Shown here: positions 32,837 to 42,111 of the stretch, piece after piece
Layout of the letters: every line of letters begins with the position of its first letter
Position numbering within the stretch: the first letter of the stretch is position 1
From: JACVRW01 sp963819115
GTDB taxonomy: Bacteria > Actinomycetota > Thermoleophilia > Solirubrobacterales > Thermoleophilaceae
Reading direction: 5' to 3'
NCBI GenBank assembly: GCA_963819115.1
Contig: CAWFUR010000005.1
Coordinates: 56,300-120,299 of the forward strand
DNA: 64,000 bases
Notes under the pieces: model-generated
The model's input: the letters and a program-made list of their open reading frames with translations, nothing else
Database searches by the model: none
Told to the model about the DNA's origin: nothing
Program-made: the position numbers and the translations under genes

Positions 32837-34291
32837 ATGGCCCTTCTACACGTCACATCACGCGGCGGCGCTCCGGGCGAAACGGCCGCCGACACCCGCG
32901 TCGTCCCCCTCTTCGAAGGCGAGACCCTGGGCGAGCCCGCGCTGCAGGCGCTGGTGGACCTGGGCGAGGCCAAGCCCGGGCTGCGCAAGGTGGCCGTCAC
33001 CCACGAGGACGCGCCCGGCGGAGGGCGCCGCCGTGTGCTGATCGCCGGTCTCGGCAAGCGCGATGAGCTGGACGCGGAGGGCGCGCGTGTGGCTGCCGCC
33101 GCGGTGGCGGGCCGGGCCCGCGAGCTCGGCACGGTGTCCCTCTCCTGGGCCAGCCCGGGCGGCGAGGGTGTGAACGGCGGCCTCGTCGAGGGCACGGTCC
33201 TGCGCCTCTACAGCTTCGACCGCTTCAAGTCCGAGCGCGACGAGGACTCCCGCGGGGGCGTCGAGTCGCTCGAACTCGTGGGCGACTCGGTGGACGACGC
33301 CGAGCTCGAGTTCGGCCGCGTGTCGGCCGAGTCCGCGAACGCCGCGCGCGACCTCCAGAACCTCCCCGCCAACGTGGCCACGCCGAGCTTCCTGGCCGAC
33401 AGAGCGATCGAGATCGCCGCCGACTACGACTCGCTCGAGGTGGAGATCCTCGACCGCGACGCGATCGTGTCCCGCGGCATGGGCGCGCTCGCGGCCGTGG
33501 CCCAGGGCACTCATGTGGAGCCGCGGCTGATCGTGCTGCGCCACCGGCCCCGGGACGCCGCCGGGCCGCACCTCGGCTTCGTGGGCAAGGCCGTGACCTT
33601 CGACACCGGCGGGATCTCGCTCAAGCCCGGCGCGAAGATGCAGGAGATGAAGTTCGACATGTCGGGCGGCGCGGCCGTGATCGAGGCGATGGCCGGCATC
33701 GCCGCCCTCGGACTTCCCGCCACCGTGACCGCCGTGGTGCCCTCAACCGAGAACATGCCGAGCGGCCACGCGGTGAAGCCCGGGGACATCGTGACCGCGA
33801 TGAACGGCAAGACGATCGAGGTCAACAACACCGACGCCGAGGGCCGCCTGATCCTGGCCGACGCCCTCTGTTACGCCGTGGAGCAGGGCGTGGACCGCGT
33901 GGTGGACCTGGCCACGCTCACCGGCGCGATCCTCGTGGCCCTCGGGCACACGTACGCCGGCCTGTGGGCGAACGACGAGGACTGGTACGCGGAGATCGAC
34001 GCGGCCGGCAAGACCAGTGGCGAGCTCTGCTGGCGGATGCCGCTGCACGCCGACTACCTGAAGCTCACCCAGGGCCAGTTCGCGGATCTCACCAACGCGG
34101 CGGAGGCCCGAGTGGCCGGCTCCAACTACGCGGCCGAGTTCCTGCGCCAGTTCGTGGGCGACACCCCGTGGGCGCACATGGACATCGCCGGCACGGCATG
34201 GGGCACCGGGCGCCCCTACGTGGGCAAGGGCGCGTCGGGCTTCGGCACGCGGGTCCTGATCGAGCTGGCACGCCGCAACACCGCGGCCTGA
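32837..34291 (+). CDS. pepA: Leucyl aminopeptidase, M17
   Basis: 484 residues. The N-terminal macro-like domain ends near residue 165; the catalytic domain has FVGKAVTFDTGGISLKPG (metal-binding Lys and Asp), KFDMSGGAAV, and the family signature NTDAEGRLILADAL with Asp and Glu ligands. It removes N-terminal amino acids from peptides in the cytoplasm and works as a hexamer with two metal ions. It is convergent with the GH3 gene, with no space for a terminator between them. Confidence 0.96.
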   Translation: MALLHVTSRGGAPGETAADTRVVPLFEGETLGEPALQALVDLGEAKPGLRKVAVTHEDAPGGGRRRVLIAGLGKRDELDAEGARVAAAAVAGRARELGTVSLSWASPGGEGVNGGLVEGTVLRLYSFDRFKSERDEDSRGGVESLELVGDSVDDAELEFGRVSAESANAARDLQNLPANVATPSFLADRAIEIAADYDSLEVEILDRDAIVSRGMGALAAVAQGTHVEPRLIVLRHRPRDAAGPHLGFVGKAVTFDTGGISLKPGAKMQEMKFDMSGGAAVIEAMAGIAALGLPATVTAVVPSTENMPSGHAVKPGDIVTAMNGKTIEVNNTDAEGRLILADALCYAVEQGVDRVVDLATLTGAILVALGHTYAGLWANDEDWYAEIDAAGKTSGELCWRMPLHADYLKLTQGQFADLTNAAEARVAGSNYAAEFLRQFVGDTPWAHMDIAGTAWGTGRPYVGKGASGFGTRVLIELARRNTAA

Positions 34292-34292
34292 T

Positions 34293-36455
34293 TCAGTTCG
34301 ACCGCGCCGGGTGGGCGCAGCCCGCGGAGCCGCGGGCGATCACGTCCTCCAGGCGGATGTCCCGTGAGGAGCTGCCCACCAGGATCCGGTAGCACCCGGC
34401 GGCCACCCGCCAGGTGTGGCGCCGCACGTCCCAGTAGGAGAAGTCGCGGTCCTCGAGCGAGAAGGTCACGTCGCGGCTGCGTCCCGAGGGGATCTCGACC
34501 CGGCGGAAGCGCTTGAGCGCCTTAGGCGGCTGGACCACTCCGGCCGCCGCCCGCGGCAGGCCCACGTAGAGCTGCACCACCTCGGCGCCCCGGCGCGGCC
34601 CGACGTTCGCCACCCGGAGCTTCACACGCACCTTGCCGGCCGCGTGCGCGCTCCTCAGGTCGCGCACGTCGAGGTCGTCGTAGTGGAAGCTCGTGTACGA
34701 GAGACCGAAGCCGAAGGGGAAGAGTGGGCGGATGCGGCGCTGGTCATACCAGCGGTAGCCCACGAGCACGCCCTCGGAGTACACGCCGCGGCCGCCCACG
34801 CCCGGGAACTGGAGTCGCGTGCGGGTGGGCAGGTCGGTCTCCGCGCGCGGGAAGGTCACGGGCAGGCGCGCGGACGGGTTCACCCGGCCGAAGAGAACGT
34901 CGGCGATGCCCTCGCCGCCCGTCTCCCCCGGCCACCAGCCCTCGAGGATCGCGGGAACGCTCCGGGCCCAGGGCATCAGCACCGGCCCCGGTGACTGCAC
35001 CACCACCACGGTCCTCGGGTTCGCCTTGGCCACCGCCCGCACGAGCGCGTCCTGGTGCGCCGCCGCGGGCGGGCAGTCGAGCGCCAGGCACACACGGTCC
35101 GCGAACTCCCCGGACGCGGCACTGGGCGCCACCGCCACCACGGCCACGCGGGAGCGGCGGGCCAGGCGGGCGGCCTGGGTGAGGTCGGAGCCATCGGAGT
35201 AGCGGACGCGGAATGGGCGGCGTCCGCGGCCGGTGCGCACGATCGCCTCTCGCAGGGTCACGGTGAGCAACGGCTGGACGCCGCCGCTGGAGAGGGAGTT
35301 GGGGCGCTGGTACTCGTTCGCGGAGCGGCCGATCACGGCCACCGAGCCCAGCCGCCCGGGCCTCAGCGGAAGCAGCGAGCGCCGGTTGCGGAGCAGCACC
35401 ACGCCCCGCCCCGCGACCACGCGGGCGATGCGGGCGTCGCGCTTGCGCGGCAGCGGCCCCGTGCGGCTGCGGGCGCCGCGATCGAAGACGCCGAAGCGGA
35501 AGAGCGTCCGCAGGTAGCGGCGCACCAGGTCATCCACCGTTGCCTGCCTGAGCCTGCCCTCGGCCAGGGCGGCCCGCAGGAGCGAGGGCTCGTAGTAGTT
35601 GGCACCGGGCAGCGCCAGGCTCTGCCCCGCCACCGCCGACCCCACAGTGTCGCCCGAGGCCAGGAAGTCCGAGAGCACGAACCCCTTGAAGCCGAAGTCG
35701 CCAAGCAGCGTGTCGCGGACGAGCGGGCGGTTGGCTCCCATGTAGGCCCCGTTCACCCGGTTGTACGCGGTCATCACCGTGCCCACGTGCCCGCGCTTCA
35801 CCGCCGCCTCGAACTGCGGCAGGTAGATCTCGCGCAGGGTGCGCTCGTCGATCCGCTCGTCGATGGCGAAGCGGCTCGTCTCCTGGTTGTTGGCCGCGAA
35901 GTGCTTCACGTCGGCGATCACCCCGCGCCGCTGGAGGCCGCGGATGTAGGCCACGCCGATGTCGCTGAGCAGGCGCGGGTCCTCGCCGTAGCTCTCGAAG
36001 TTGCGGCCGGCCCGGGGGTCGCGCACGAGGTTCACCATCGGCCCGAGGAGCACGTCCACCCCGCGCCGCCGGGCCTCGGTTGCGATCACGCCCGCGTAGG
36101 TGTCCGCCAGCTTCGTGTCGAAGGCGGCGGCCATGGCCAGGGGCGAGGGCAGCGCGGTGGCCGGGGCCGAGTCCGTCCCGACCCCGAGCCTGACCCCGCC
36201 CGGCCCGTCGTTCAGGTAGAGCGGCGGAACCCCGAGACGGGAAACCCCGTTCACCGTGGCCGAGTTCCGGGCGGCGTGGAGGTAGCCGTCGGGATCGTCG
36301 CCCCCCATCAGGCCCAGCTTCTCGTCCAGGGTGAGCTGAGGCAGAAGCAGCGCGGTGCGGGCGTCCGCGGAGAGCTTGCGGTCGCACCACGGATGATCGC
36401 CGCAGCGCCCGGCAGCGGGCGCCGGGGCCGGCCACAGGGCAGCCGCCGCGATCAC
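34293..36455 (-). CDS. Secreted glycoside hydrolase family 3 (beta-glucosidase type)
   Basis: 720 residues. N-terminal TIM barrel: LYLNDGPGGVRLG, GPMVNLVRDPRAGRNFESYG, KHFAANNQE, and the nucleophile Asp in GFVLSDFLASG. The C-terminal alpha/beta sandwich and a fibronectin III-like domain (VRVKLRVANVGPRRGAEVVQLY) are complete. From GTG 36455 only a stub signal peptide is read. One base upstream of it an ATG at 36489 would give MRRR plus a full signal peptide if a single base were removed near 36476, so an indel in the leader is likely. Substrate unknown beyond beta-linked sugars. Confidence 0.9.
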   Translation of the reverse strand: MIAAAALWPAPAPAAGRCGDHPWCDRKLSADARTALLLPQLTLDEKLGLMGGDDPDGYLHAARNSATVNGVSRLGVPPLYLNDGPGGVRLGVGTDSAPATALPSPLAMAAAFDTKLADTYAGVIATEARRRGVDVLLGPMVNLVRDPRAGRNFESYGEDPRLLSDIGVAYIRGLQRRGVIADVKHFAANNQETSRFAIDERIDERTLREIYLPQFEAAVKRGHVGTVMTAYNRVNGAYMGANRPLVRDTLLGDFGFKGFVLSDFLASGDTVGSAVAGQSLALPGANYYEPSLLRAALAEGRLRQATVDDLVRRYLRTLFRFGVFDRGARSRTGPLPRKRDARIARVVAGRGVVLLRNRRSLLPLRPGRLGSVAVIGRSANEYQRPNSLSSGGVQPLLTVTLREAIVRTGRGRRPFRVRYSDGSDLTQAARLARRSRVAVVAVAPSAASGEFADRVCLALDCPPAAAHQDALVRAVAKANPRTVVVVQSPGPVLMPWARSVPAILEGWWPGETGGEGIADVLFGRVNPSARLPVTFPRAETDLPTRTRLQFPGVGGRGVYSEGVLVGYRWYDQRRIRPLFPFGFGLSYTSFHYDDLDVRDLRSAHAAGKVRVKLRVANVGPRRGAEVVQLYVGLPRAAAGVVQPPKALKRFRRVEIPSGRSRDVTFSLEDRDFSYWDVRRHTWRVAAGCYRILVGSSSRDIRLEDVIARGSAGCAHPARSN

Positions 36456-36511
36456 CAGAAGCGCGGCGAGACTCAGCTCGTCTCCTCATGGAGGGGAAGC
36501 TACCGAGGCAC

Positions 36512-36931
36512 TCAGGCGTCGTCGCGCGAGCCCGGCGCCTGCTCGGCCGGACCGTCGGGCGAGGGCTCCGGCTCGTCGTCCCCGGGACCGCGCAGGAAGC
36601 GGCTGCGCCGGGGCTCGTCGGACCCCTTGTCCGGGTCAAGCTCCTCGGCACGGCGGAAGCGCTCGGAGGCCTCACGCTCGTGCTCCTCGGCTCGCAGGGC
36701 CTCCTCCTGGGCGGCGGCCTCCTCGCGCCGGGCACGGGCCATGCGCTCCTCCGCCTCGGCCTGCGCGCGCTGGGCGCGGGCGTTGTGGAACTCGGCCTCG
36801 CGGCGCATCTCGTCGGAGCGGTTTCGCTCGTCCTCCAGTCGGCGGGAGCGCCCACTCCCGACCACGAGCAGGAGGGTGGCGACTGCCACCAGCAGAACCA
36901 CCGCGACGACCACGATCAGAAAGGCGCTCAT
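36512..36931 (-). CDS. Membrane-anchored coiled-coil protein
   Basis: 139 residues from ATG 36931 with GGAG upstream. One N-terminal membrane helix (FLIVVVAVVLLVAVATLLLVV), then about 70 residues of charged heptad-like helix rich in Glu, Arg and Ala, then a Pro/Asp/Glu-rich tail. No enzymatic motif. It resembles small actinobacterial envelope proteins of unknown function. Confidence 0.7.
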   Translation of the reverse strand: MSAFLIVVVAVVLLVAVATLLLVVGSGRSRRLEDERNRSDEMRREAEFHNARAQRAQAEAEERMARARREEAAAQEEALRAEEHEREASERFRRAEELDPDKGSDEPRRSRFLRGPGDDEPEPSPDGPAEQAPGSRDDA

Positions 36932-36992
36932 TTCCCGGTCTCCATTCGGCCCTGCGCCGCGGAAACCTGCCAAGGGACTTCGGTAAATCACC

Positions 36993-39077
36993 CTAACCCG
37001 GGTTCGTCACCTCGTGCGCCTTCAACTCGCGCTTCAGCACCTTGCCGGTCGCATTTCGCGGCAATTCGTCGACGAAGACGATCTCGCGCGGCACCTTGTA
37101 GCGGGCCAGATTCCGCTTCACGTGGTCCTTCAGGTCGTCCTCGCTGACGCCGGCGCCGGCCTTCACCACCACGAACGCCCGCAGGCGCTGGCCGAAGTCC
37201 CTGTCCTCCACTCCGATCGCCGCAGCATCCTGAACCGCCTCATGGCGCACCAGCAGATCCTCCACCTCCGCCGGGAACACGTTCTCCCCGCCCGACACGA
37301 TCATCTCGTCGTCGCGACCCTCGACGAACAGGCGCCCCTCGGAGTCGAAGCGGCCCACGTCGCCGCTGGCCATGAGTCCGTCGATCACGTCCTTGCTGCC
37401 GCCGCCGGTGTAGCCCTCGAAGAGCATGTCGTTGCCCACGAAGATACGGCCGGTGCCACCGTGAGCCACGGGACGCCCGTCTGCGTCATAGAGGTGCACG
37501 ACGGTGCCCCGCGGCGGCCTGCCGGCGGTTCCGGGCGCGGCGCGCATGTCCTCGGGCGTGGCGATCGATGCCCAGGCGACCTCGGTGGACCCGTAGAGGT
37601 TGTAGAGGTTCTCGCCGAAGGCGTTCATCCAGTTGTTGGCCAGGTCGCCGGGTAGGGCGGAGCCGCTGGCGGCCACGACCTTGAGCGAGGACACGTCGTA
37701 CTTGCGGCGCGTCTCGTCCGGCAGCTCGAGGATGCGCTGCAACATCACCGGGACCACCGCGAGGACGTCCGCGCGCGTGCGCGCCACCTCGGCCAATGCC
37801 GACTCCGGGTCGAACTTTCGGCGCAGGACGTAGGTGGTCCCGAGGATGAGGCCCATCGTGTAGTGGGCGAACCCCCAGGAGTGAAAGAGCGGCGCGGCCA
37901 CGTGGTTCGTCTGCCGGGTCTTCAGCGGGATGCGCGAGAGGAGTGCAATGGCCGGCTCGATCGACTGCGGGTTGCCACGGGCCGCGCCCTTCGGGGTTCC
38001 GGTCGTACCCGAGGTGAGGATGGTCACCCGGCCCTCGCGCGACGGGGCCACCACGTCGCTGTGGTCCCCGTTCGCGATCAGGTCGTCGAGCGTCGGGTCG
38101 GCGGTCTTCTCCGAGTCGTGCCAGGCCACGAAGCGCTTGCGCCGGCGGCCCGCCTCGGCCAGCAGGCCGGCGAACTCCTCGTCATAGATGATCGCGGCGG
38201 GCTTCTCGCGCTTCGCCACGTCGGCCAGCTGCGGGCCCGAGAAGGCGGTGTTGAGGTAGAGGGCGTCTCCGCCGAGCTTCGATACCGCCACCGTGGACTC
38301 GATGAAGCCGCGGTGGTTGCGGCACATGATCCCCACGCCGTCGCCCTCCTTGATACCGGCGTCGGAGAGCGCGTGGGCGAGCGCGTTGGTGCGGCGGTGA
38401 ACCTCGTCGAAGGTGAGCGAGCCGAGCTCATCCACGATCATCGTCTGCCCGGGGTAGCGGGCGGCCAATGAGATCGTGCCGGCGGCCGGGCTCCGCCCGA
38501 AGCGGGCCAGCGTGGTGAGCACCTTCACCAGGCGATCGGGCCGGATCGGCCCAATCACACCCGCCTCGGCCATCACCCTCACGGCCACCAGCGCGTTGCC
38601 CACCCTCCCTGTCAGGCCGCCACCTCCCTCGCTCACCGCGCTACCTCCCCCTTCGAACTCGTGTTTGAGACGCTCAAGTGTCACCCCGAGGTTGCGCCCC
38701 ACCATCGGCCCGGAGATGCGGTCCGATAGCGCGCCCAGGACCCCGGGCGCCTCGTAGGAGAGGCGCAGGGTCACCTCGGTGCGCCCGTCCGGGGTCTCGC
38801 GCAGGCGCCAGCGCCCGCGATGATCGATGCCCGTCAGGTTCGTCCAGCTCAAGTCGCAGAGCTCGCGGAACTCCACCACCTCGACCACGCCGCCCACGTC
38901 GGCCGAGCCCACGTGCATGCGAAGCGAGAAGCGCGCACCGAGGCCGTCGGGCGAGCCGTCCTGGCGCAGGCAGCGGGTCATGCCCTCCACGATCTGCGGA
39001 TAGTTCGCCGGGTCCTTGACGCGTTCCCAGATCGCCTCGCGGGGAGCGTCAATGGTGATCTTGCGCTCGACCCGCAT
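36993..39077 (-). CDS. SRPBCC domain fused to an acyl-CoA synthetase
   Basis: 694 residues. Residues 1-145 are an SRPBCC (START-like) hydrophobic-ligand domain (MRVERKITIDAPREAIWERV ... LRLSYEAPGVLGAL). From about residue 205 comes an AMP-forming synthetase: TILTSGTTGTPKGAARG (P-loop), NLYGSTEVAWAS, SGDVGRFDSEGRLFVEGR and the catalytic Lys in LPRNATGKVLKREL. It most resembles mycobacterial FadD2/FadD12-like enzymes. The ligand domain may present a fatty acid or steroid to the synthetase. It shares TGATG with the PlsC-like gene. Confidence 0.9.
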   Translation of the reverse strand: MRVERKITIDAPREAIWERVKDPANYPQIVEGMTRCLRQDGSPDGLGARFSLRMHVGSADVGGVVEVVEFRELCDLSWTNLTGIDHRGRWRLRETPDGRTEVTLRLSYEAPGVLGALSDRISGPMVGRNLGVTLERLKHEFEGGGSAVSEGGGGLTGRVGNALVAVRVMAEAGVIGPIRPDRLVKVLTTLARFGRSPAAGTISLAARYPGQTMIVDELGSLTFDEVHRRTNALAHALSDAGIKEGDGVGIMCRNHRGFIESTVAVSKLGGDALYLNTAFSGPQLADVAKREKPAAIIYDEEFAGLLAEAGRRRKRFVAWHDSEKTADPTLDDLIANGDHSDVVAPSREGRVTILTSGTTGTPKGAARGNPQSIEPAIALLSRIPLKTRQTNHVAAPLFHSWGFAHYTMGLILGTTYVLRRKFDPESALAEVARTRADVLAVVPVMLQRILELPDETRRKYDVSSLKVVAASGSALPGDLANNWMNAFGENLYNLYGSTEVAWASIATPEDMRAAPGTAGRPPRGTVVHLYDADGRPVAHGGTGRIFVGNDMLFEGYTGGGSKDVIDGLMASGDVGRFDSEGRLFVEGRDDEMIVSGGENVFPAEVEDLLVRHEAVQDAAAIGVEDRDFGQRLRAFVVVKAGAGVSEDDLKDHVKRNLARYKVPREIVFVDELPRNATGKVLKRELKAHEVTNPG

Positions 39078-40123
39078 CAGCCGAGGAGCGGCAGGGTCCG
39101 CTCGGCCTGCAGTGCGGTGAGCGTCCTCTGCATCCGCCCCAGCACGTCGGTGTACATCTCGCTCAGGTCCGGGTTCTCGCCGAACTCCTCGCGCAGGTGG
39201 ATCGGGCTCAGGACCTGGATGGTGATCTTGGCGGGCGCCGGCAGGTGGCCGAGCATGTCCCCCACGTTCAGGCCCCAGGGGAGCGCCAGGGAGATCGGGA
39301 GCACCTTCAGCCGGAACATGCGGTCGAGGCGCAGAAGCTTCGCGAGACCCTCTCCGCGTGAGAGGAAGAGCGCCGTCTCCTGCCCGCCGATCGACACCAC
39401 GGGCACGATCGGCACGTCGTGCTCGAGCGCCAGCCGGAGGAAGCCCTTGCGGCCGTCGAAGTCCACCCGCCCGGACTGCGACGTGGGCCGGTGCACCTCG
39501 TAGTCGCCGCCGGGATAGACGAGCAGGGCGGCCCCGGAGCTGAGTGCGCGGGCGGCGTTCGCGGGCGTGGCTGCCACGGTGCCGTACTTGCGCAGGAAGC
39601 CGAGGCCGGGCATCGTGAGCACGAGGTTGTGGGCCAGTTGGTGGAAGTGGCGCTCCACGCCGAAGTAGGTGCTGAAGGCGAGGATGAACACGCCCGTGTC
39701 CGGGGTCATGTTCCCGCCCGAGTGGTTGCCGACGAGCAGGACGGGCCCCTCCTCGGGAATGTTCTCGAGCCCGCGAACGTCGGCCCGGAAGTAGAGACTC
39801 GCGAGCATCCACAGGCCGGGCAGCGTCTCCCGGATGTAGTCGGGATCGCGCTCGTCGAGGTCGGCCGCCGGGACCCGCTGCTGGGTCTGGGAGGCCACTC
39901 CGCTCACGGCGCGGCCGACAATCCCACCGAGGCCGGCGGCCAGACCACCCACTGCCCTCGCCGGGGCGGTGGCCAGCCGGGCCACGTCTCCGGCAGGCGG
40001 CGCGCTCATCCGGCTGGGCTCGCGCGCGTGGCCGTCGGCCGGGCCGGATCCGTTGGCCGGGCCGGATCCGTTGGTGGAGCGCGGGCGGTTCCCCGCGCGG
40101 CGCGGGGTGCGCGACTCGCTCAC
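39077..40123 (-). CDS. PlsC-like acyltransferase
   Basis: 348 residues. GTG 40123 has GGAGG six bases upstream and sits in a GTGA overlap with the patatin gene, so it is preferred to a start at 40159. The acyltransferase motif is NHSGGNMTPD (His and Asp spaced as in NHx4D), with FLRKYGTVAAT and the phosphate loop LLVYPGGDYEV. It probably acylates a lysophospholipid or another alcohol. It lies between the synthetase and lipase genes, a plausible lipid-remodelling set. The N-terminus is disordered, with a repeated NGSGPA motif. Confidence 0.88.
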   Translation of the reverse strand: MSESRTPRRAGNRPRSTNGSGPANGSGPADGHAREPSRMSAPPAGDVARLATAPARAVGGLAAGLGGIVGRAVSGVASQTQQRVPAADLDERDPDYIRETLPGLWMLASLYFRADVRGLENIPEEGPVLLVGNHSGGNMTPDTGVFILAFSTYFGVERHFHQLAHNLVLTMPGLGFLRKYGTVAATPANAARALSSGAALLVYPGGDYEVHRPTSQSGRVDFDGRKGFLRLALEHDVPIVPVVSIGGQETALFLSRGEGLAKLLRLDRMFRLKVLPISLALPWGLNVGDMLGHLPAPAKITIQVLSPIHLREEFGENPDLSEMYTDVLGRMQRTLTALQAERTLPLLG

Positions 40124-41184
40124 GCCGCCCTCCGTACCGCCGGCGTCATGGACGGCCATGTGGACGGCGGGCCCGCGGGCCGGTCGATCTTGTGGGGCTC
40201 GCCCTGGGGAAGTCCGTCGAGGCGCCTGCGGTTCGCAGCCTTGGCGATCTCGTGGCTCACCGAGATCTCCGCGCTGGCGATCACCCGGTCGCGGCCCTCG
40301 GGGCTCATGAGGTTGCGTCCCATCACGTCCAGATCTTCCTCCGTCGGCTGAATCAGGACAACGTCCGTGTCGTAGCGGCGGACCTTGCGGGCCTCGCTGC
40401 CGAGCCGGCGCCCGTTCGCGGCGCGGCTCATCTGGGCCGGCCAGTCGAGGGGATTGTTCGAGCGCGGGCCCTGGAGGGAGGAGAGCGGGTTCAGGCAGAT
40501 CACGAGGTCGAGGCCGCGCCCGGCGAGCAGGTCGAGGTTAGAGGCCGAGCACACTCCGCCGTCCACGTAGCGCCGGCCGCCGATCTTCACCGGGCGGTAG
40601 AAGCCGGGGATGGCACAGGACGCGGCCACGGCATCTGCCACCGTGGCCGGCGGAGAGTCGGTGCGTCCGAACGGGACGCGCCTTCCGGTCCGGTAGTCGC
40701 AGGTCACGGCCCAGTAGTTCGGGTGGTCGACCCAACGGCCCGGCGCGGCGCGTCTGACGGTGTCCTTCAGCGCGTCGGTGGAGATGAGACCCACGGGCAC
40801 CCAGCCGGCCACGAGCTGCAACGGCGGGCGGCGCAGCGGGTTCTTGAGCGCGCTCACCGTCATCCGCAGCGAGCCCGGGCCGAGCACCGGCAGACCCCGG
40901 TGGAGACGGAAGGCGGCCCCGCCGGCACGGTCGGCCTCGGAGGCGGGCTGGCCGTCGGGGCCGGTCAGGCCCGCGAAGGTCTCCCCGCGCGAATGGGCGA
41001 CCATGAACCAGGGCGGAACCCCGGCGGCCAGGAGCGCGCCGACCATCGAGCCCGCCGACGTTCCGACGATGAAGTCCGCGGAGGCGGGATCCCAGCCGGT
41101 CTCACGCGCGATCGCGTTGAGCCCGCCGGTGAGCCAGGCTCCACCGAGCACTCCGCCCGCGCCGAGGACCAGCCCGACCTTCAC
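40120..41184 (-). CDS. Patatin-like phospholipase
   Basis: 354 residues. The oxyanion loop GLVLGAGGVLGGAW, nucleophile Ser in VGTSAGSMVG and the dyad Asp in RRYVDGGVCSASN are all present, so it should be an active lipid acyl hydrolase. It starts GTG. First gene of the patatin, acyltransferase, acyl-CoA synthetase operon: release, activation and re-esterification of fatty acids in one transcript. Confidence 0.92.
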   Translation of the reverse strand: MKVGLVLGAGGVLGGAWLTGGLNAIARETGWDPASADFIVGTSAGSMVGALLAAGVPPWFMVAHSRGETFAGLTGPDGQPASEADRAGGAAFRLHRGLPVLGPGSLRMTVSALKNPLRRPPLQLVAGWVPVGLISTDALKDTVRRAAPGRWVDHPNYWAVTCDYRTGRRVPFGRTDSPPATVADAVAASCAIPGFYRPVKIGGRRYVDGGVCSASNLDLLAGRGLDLVICLNPLSSLQGPRSNNPLDWPAQMSRAANGRRLGSEARKVRRYDTDVVLIQPTEEDLDVMGRNLMSPEGRDRVIASAEISVSHEIAKAANRRRLDGLPQGEPHKIDRPAGPPSTWPSMTPAVRRAA

Positions 41185-41330
41185 GTGGCGTCGGATGCCG
41201 GGCCGGTGGAACTGTGAAACGGCGCAAGGGGGCGGTTCACGGGGGCCTACAGCTTATTTGCACCAGCAAGCGGGCGGGGCCGGTCCGGCTCTGTTTGGTG
41301 CGGGGGAGGATTCCGCGGACCCGCGCGTGC

Positions 41331-41336
41331 GATCCT
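41331..41336 (+). promoter_or_regulatory. -10 box of the 41344 gene (leaderless)
   Basis: GATCCT, 7 bases before ATG 41344. Confidence 0.4.
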
Positions 41337-41343
41337 GGCGAGC

Positions 41344-41769
41344 ATGGCGGAGACGCGCCTATCACCCGGGGCGTGGGCCTTTCGCGCCGCTCACGCCGCG
41401 ATCGCGGCGGCGTTCCTGGGCGCCATCGCCTATGTGTGGTGGTGCGCCCTGACCGGGCGGCGTGACCGCCGGCTGCGCCTGGCGGTCGCCGCGCTGCTGA
41501 GCGAGGGCGCGTTCGTCGCCGCGAACCACGGCGACTGCCCGCTCGGGCCGCTCCAGGAGCGTCTCGGCGACCCGATCCCGCTGTTCGAGCTGGTGCTCTC
41601 GCCGACGGCGGCCCGGCGGGCGGTGCCGGCCCTTGGAATCGTCACCGCCGCGGGGCTCGTGCTGCTCATGATTCGTGGTCCGCGGGCGCCTACTCCGACA
41701 GCCCCACGGCTTCGAGCGCTTCGGCTTCGGTCGCGTAGCCGTGACAGTGGACGATCTTGTCGTCGCTGA
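41344..41769 (+). CDS. Small membrane protein, unknown
   Basis: Up to 141 residues with about three hydrophobic stretches (AAHAAIAAAFLGAIAYVWWCAL, LRLAVAALLSEGAFVAAN, ALGIVTAAGLVLLMI). GDCPLGPLQERLGDPIPLFE is reminiscent of small actinobacterial membrane proteins but I do not name a family. The last 25 residues overlap the convergent SnoaL-like gene and are Arg/Pro-rich, so the end may be a late fortuitous stop. Confidence 0.55.
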   Translation: MAETRLSPGAWAFRAAHAAIAAAFLGAIAYVWWCALTGRRDRRLRLAVAALLSEGAFVAANHGDCPLGPLQERLGDPIPLFELVLSPTAARRAVPALGIVTAAGLVLLMIRGPRAPTPTAPRLRALRLRSRSRDSGRSCRR

Positions 41770-42076
41770 AGGCGAACGCCTGCCAGCTGCGGCTCTCAAC
41801 CTGAGCGCCGGTGTCCTTGCCCCGCCCCCATTGGTGCAGCAGGACCAACACGGACTCACCGGCGTCGATGATCCGATCGGCCCCGAAACCGAAGTCCTCG
41901 AATCCGCCGGCCCATCCGCGAAGGAACTCGGCGACCTGCTCGGGCCCGCGGTAGGTCACGGTCTCGGGGAAAGCGCCCACGTAGTCCCATTCGACGTCGT
42001 CGTGCAGGATGGCCAGCACACCCGCCGGCCCCGACGCGAGAGCGGTCCGCATCTTCTCGACGTTCTCCTGCGACAT
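41690..42076 (-). CDS. SnoaL-like (NTF2 fold) protein
   Basis: 128 residues starting M-S-Q-E-N-V-E, a start common among thermoleophilian SnoaL proteins. Beta core: YRGPEQVAEFLRGWAGGFED, SVLVLLHQWGRGKDTG, SWQAFAFSDDKIVHCHGYAT. Related to the protein at 43167; both have a GATACT box nine bases upstream of the ATG. Ligand or reaction unknown. Confidence 0.82.
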   Translation of the reverse strand: MSQENVEKMRTALASGPAGVLAILHDDVEWDYVGAFPETVTYRGPEQVAEFLRGWAGGFEDFGFGADRIIDAGESVLVLLHQWGRGKDTGAQVESRSWQAFAFSDDKIVHCHGYATEAEALEAVGLSE

Positions 42077-42085
42077 CGCCCGTTG

Positions 42086-42091
42086 AGTATC
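42086..42091 (-). promoter_or_regulatory. -10 box of the 42076 SnoaL-like gene (leaderless)
   Basis: GATACT, 9 bases before the ATG, at the same spacing as in the paralogue at 43167. Confidence 0.55.
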
Positions 42092-42111
42092 CCTCGACTC
42101 ATGCCCGACCG

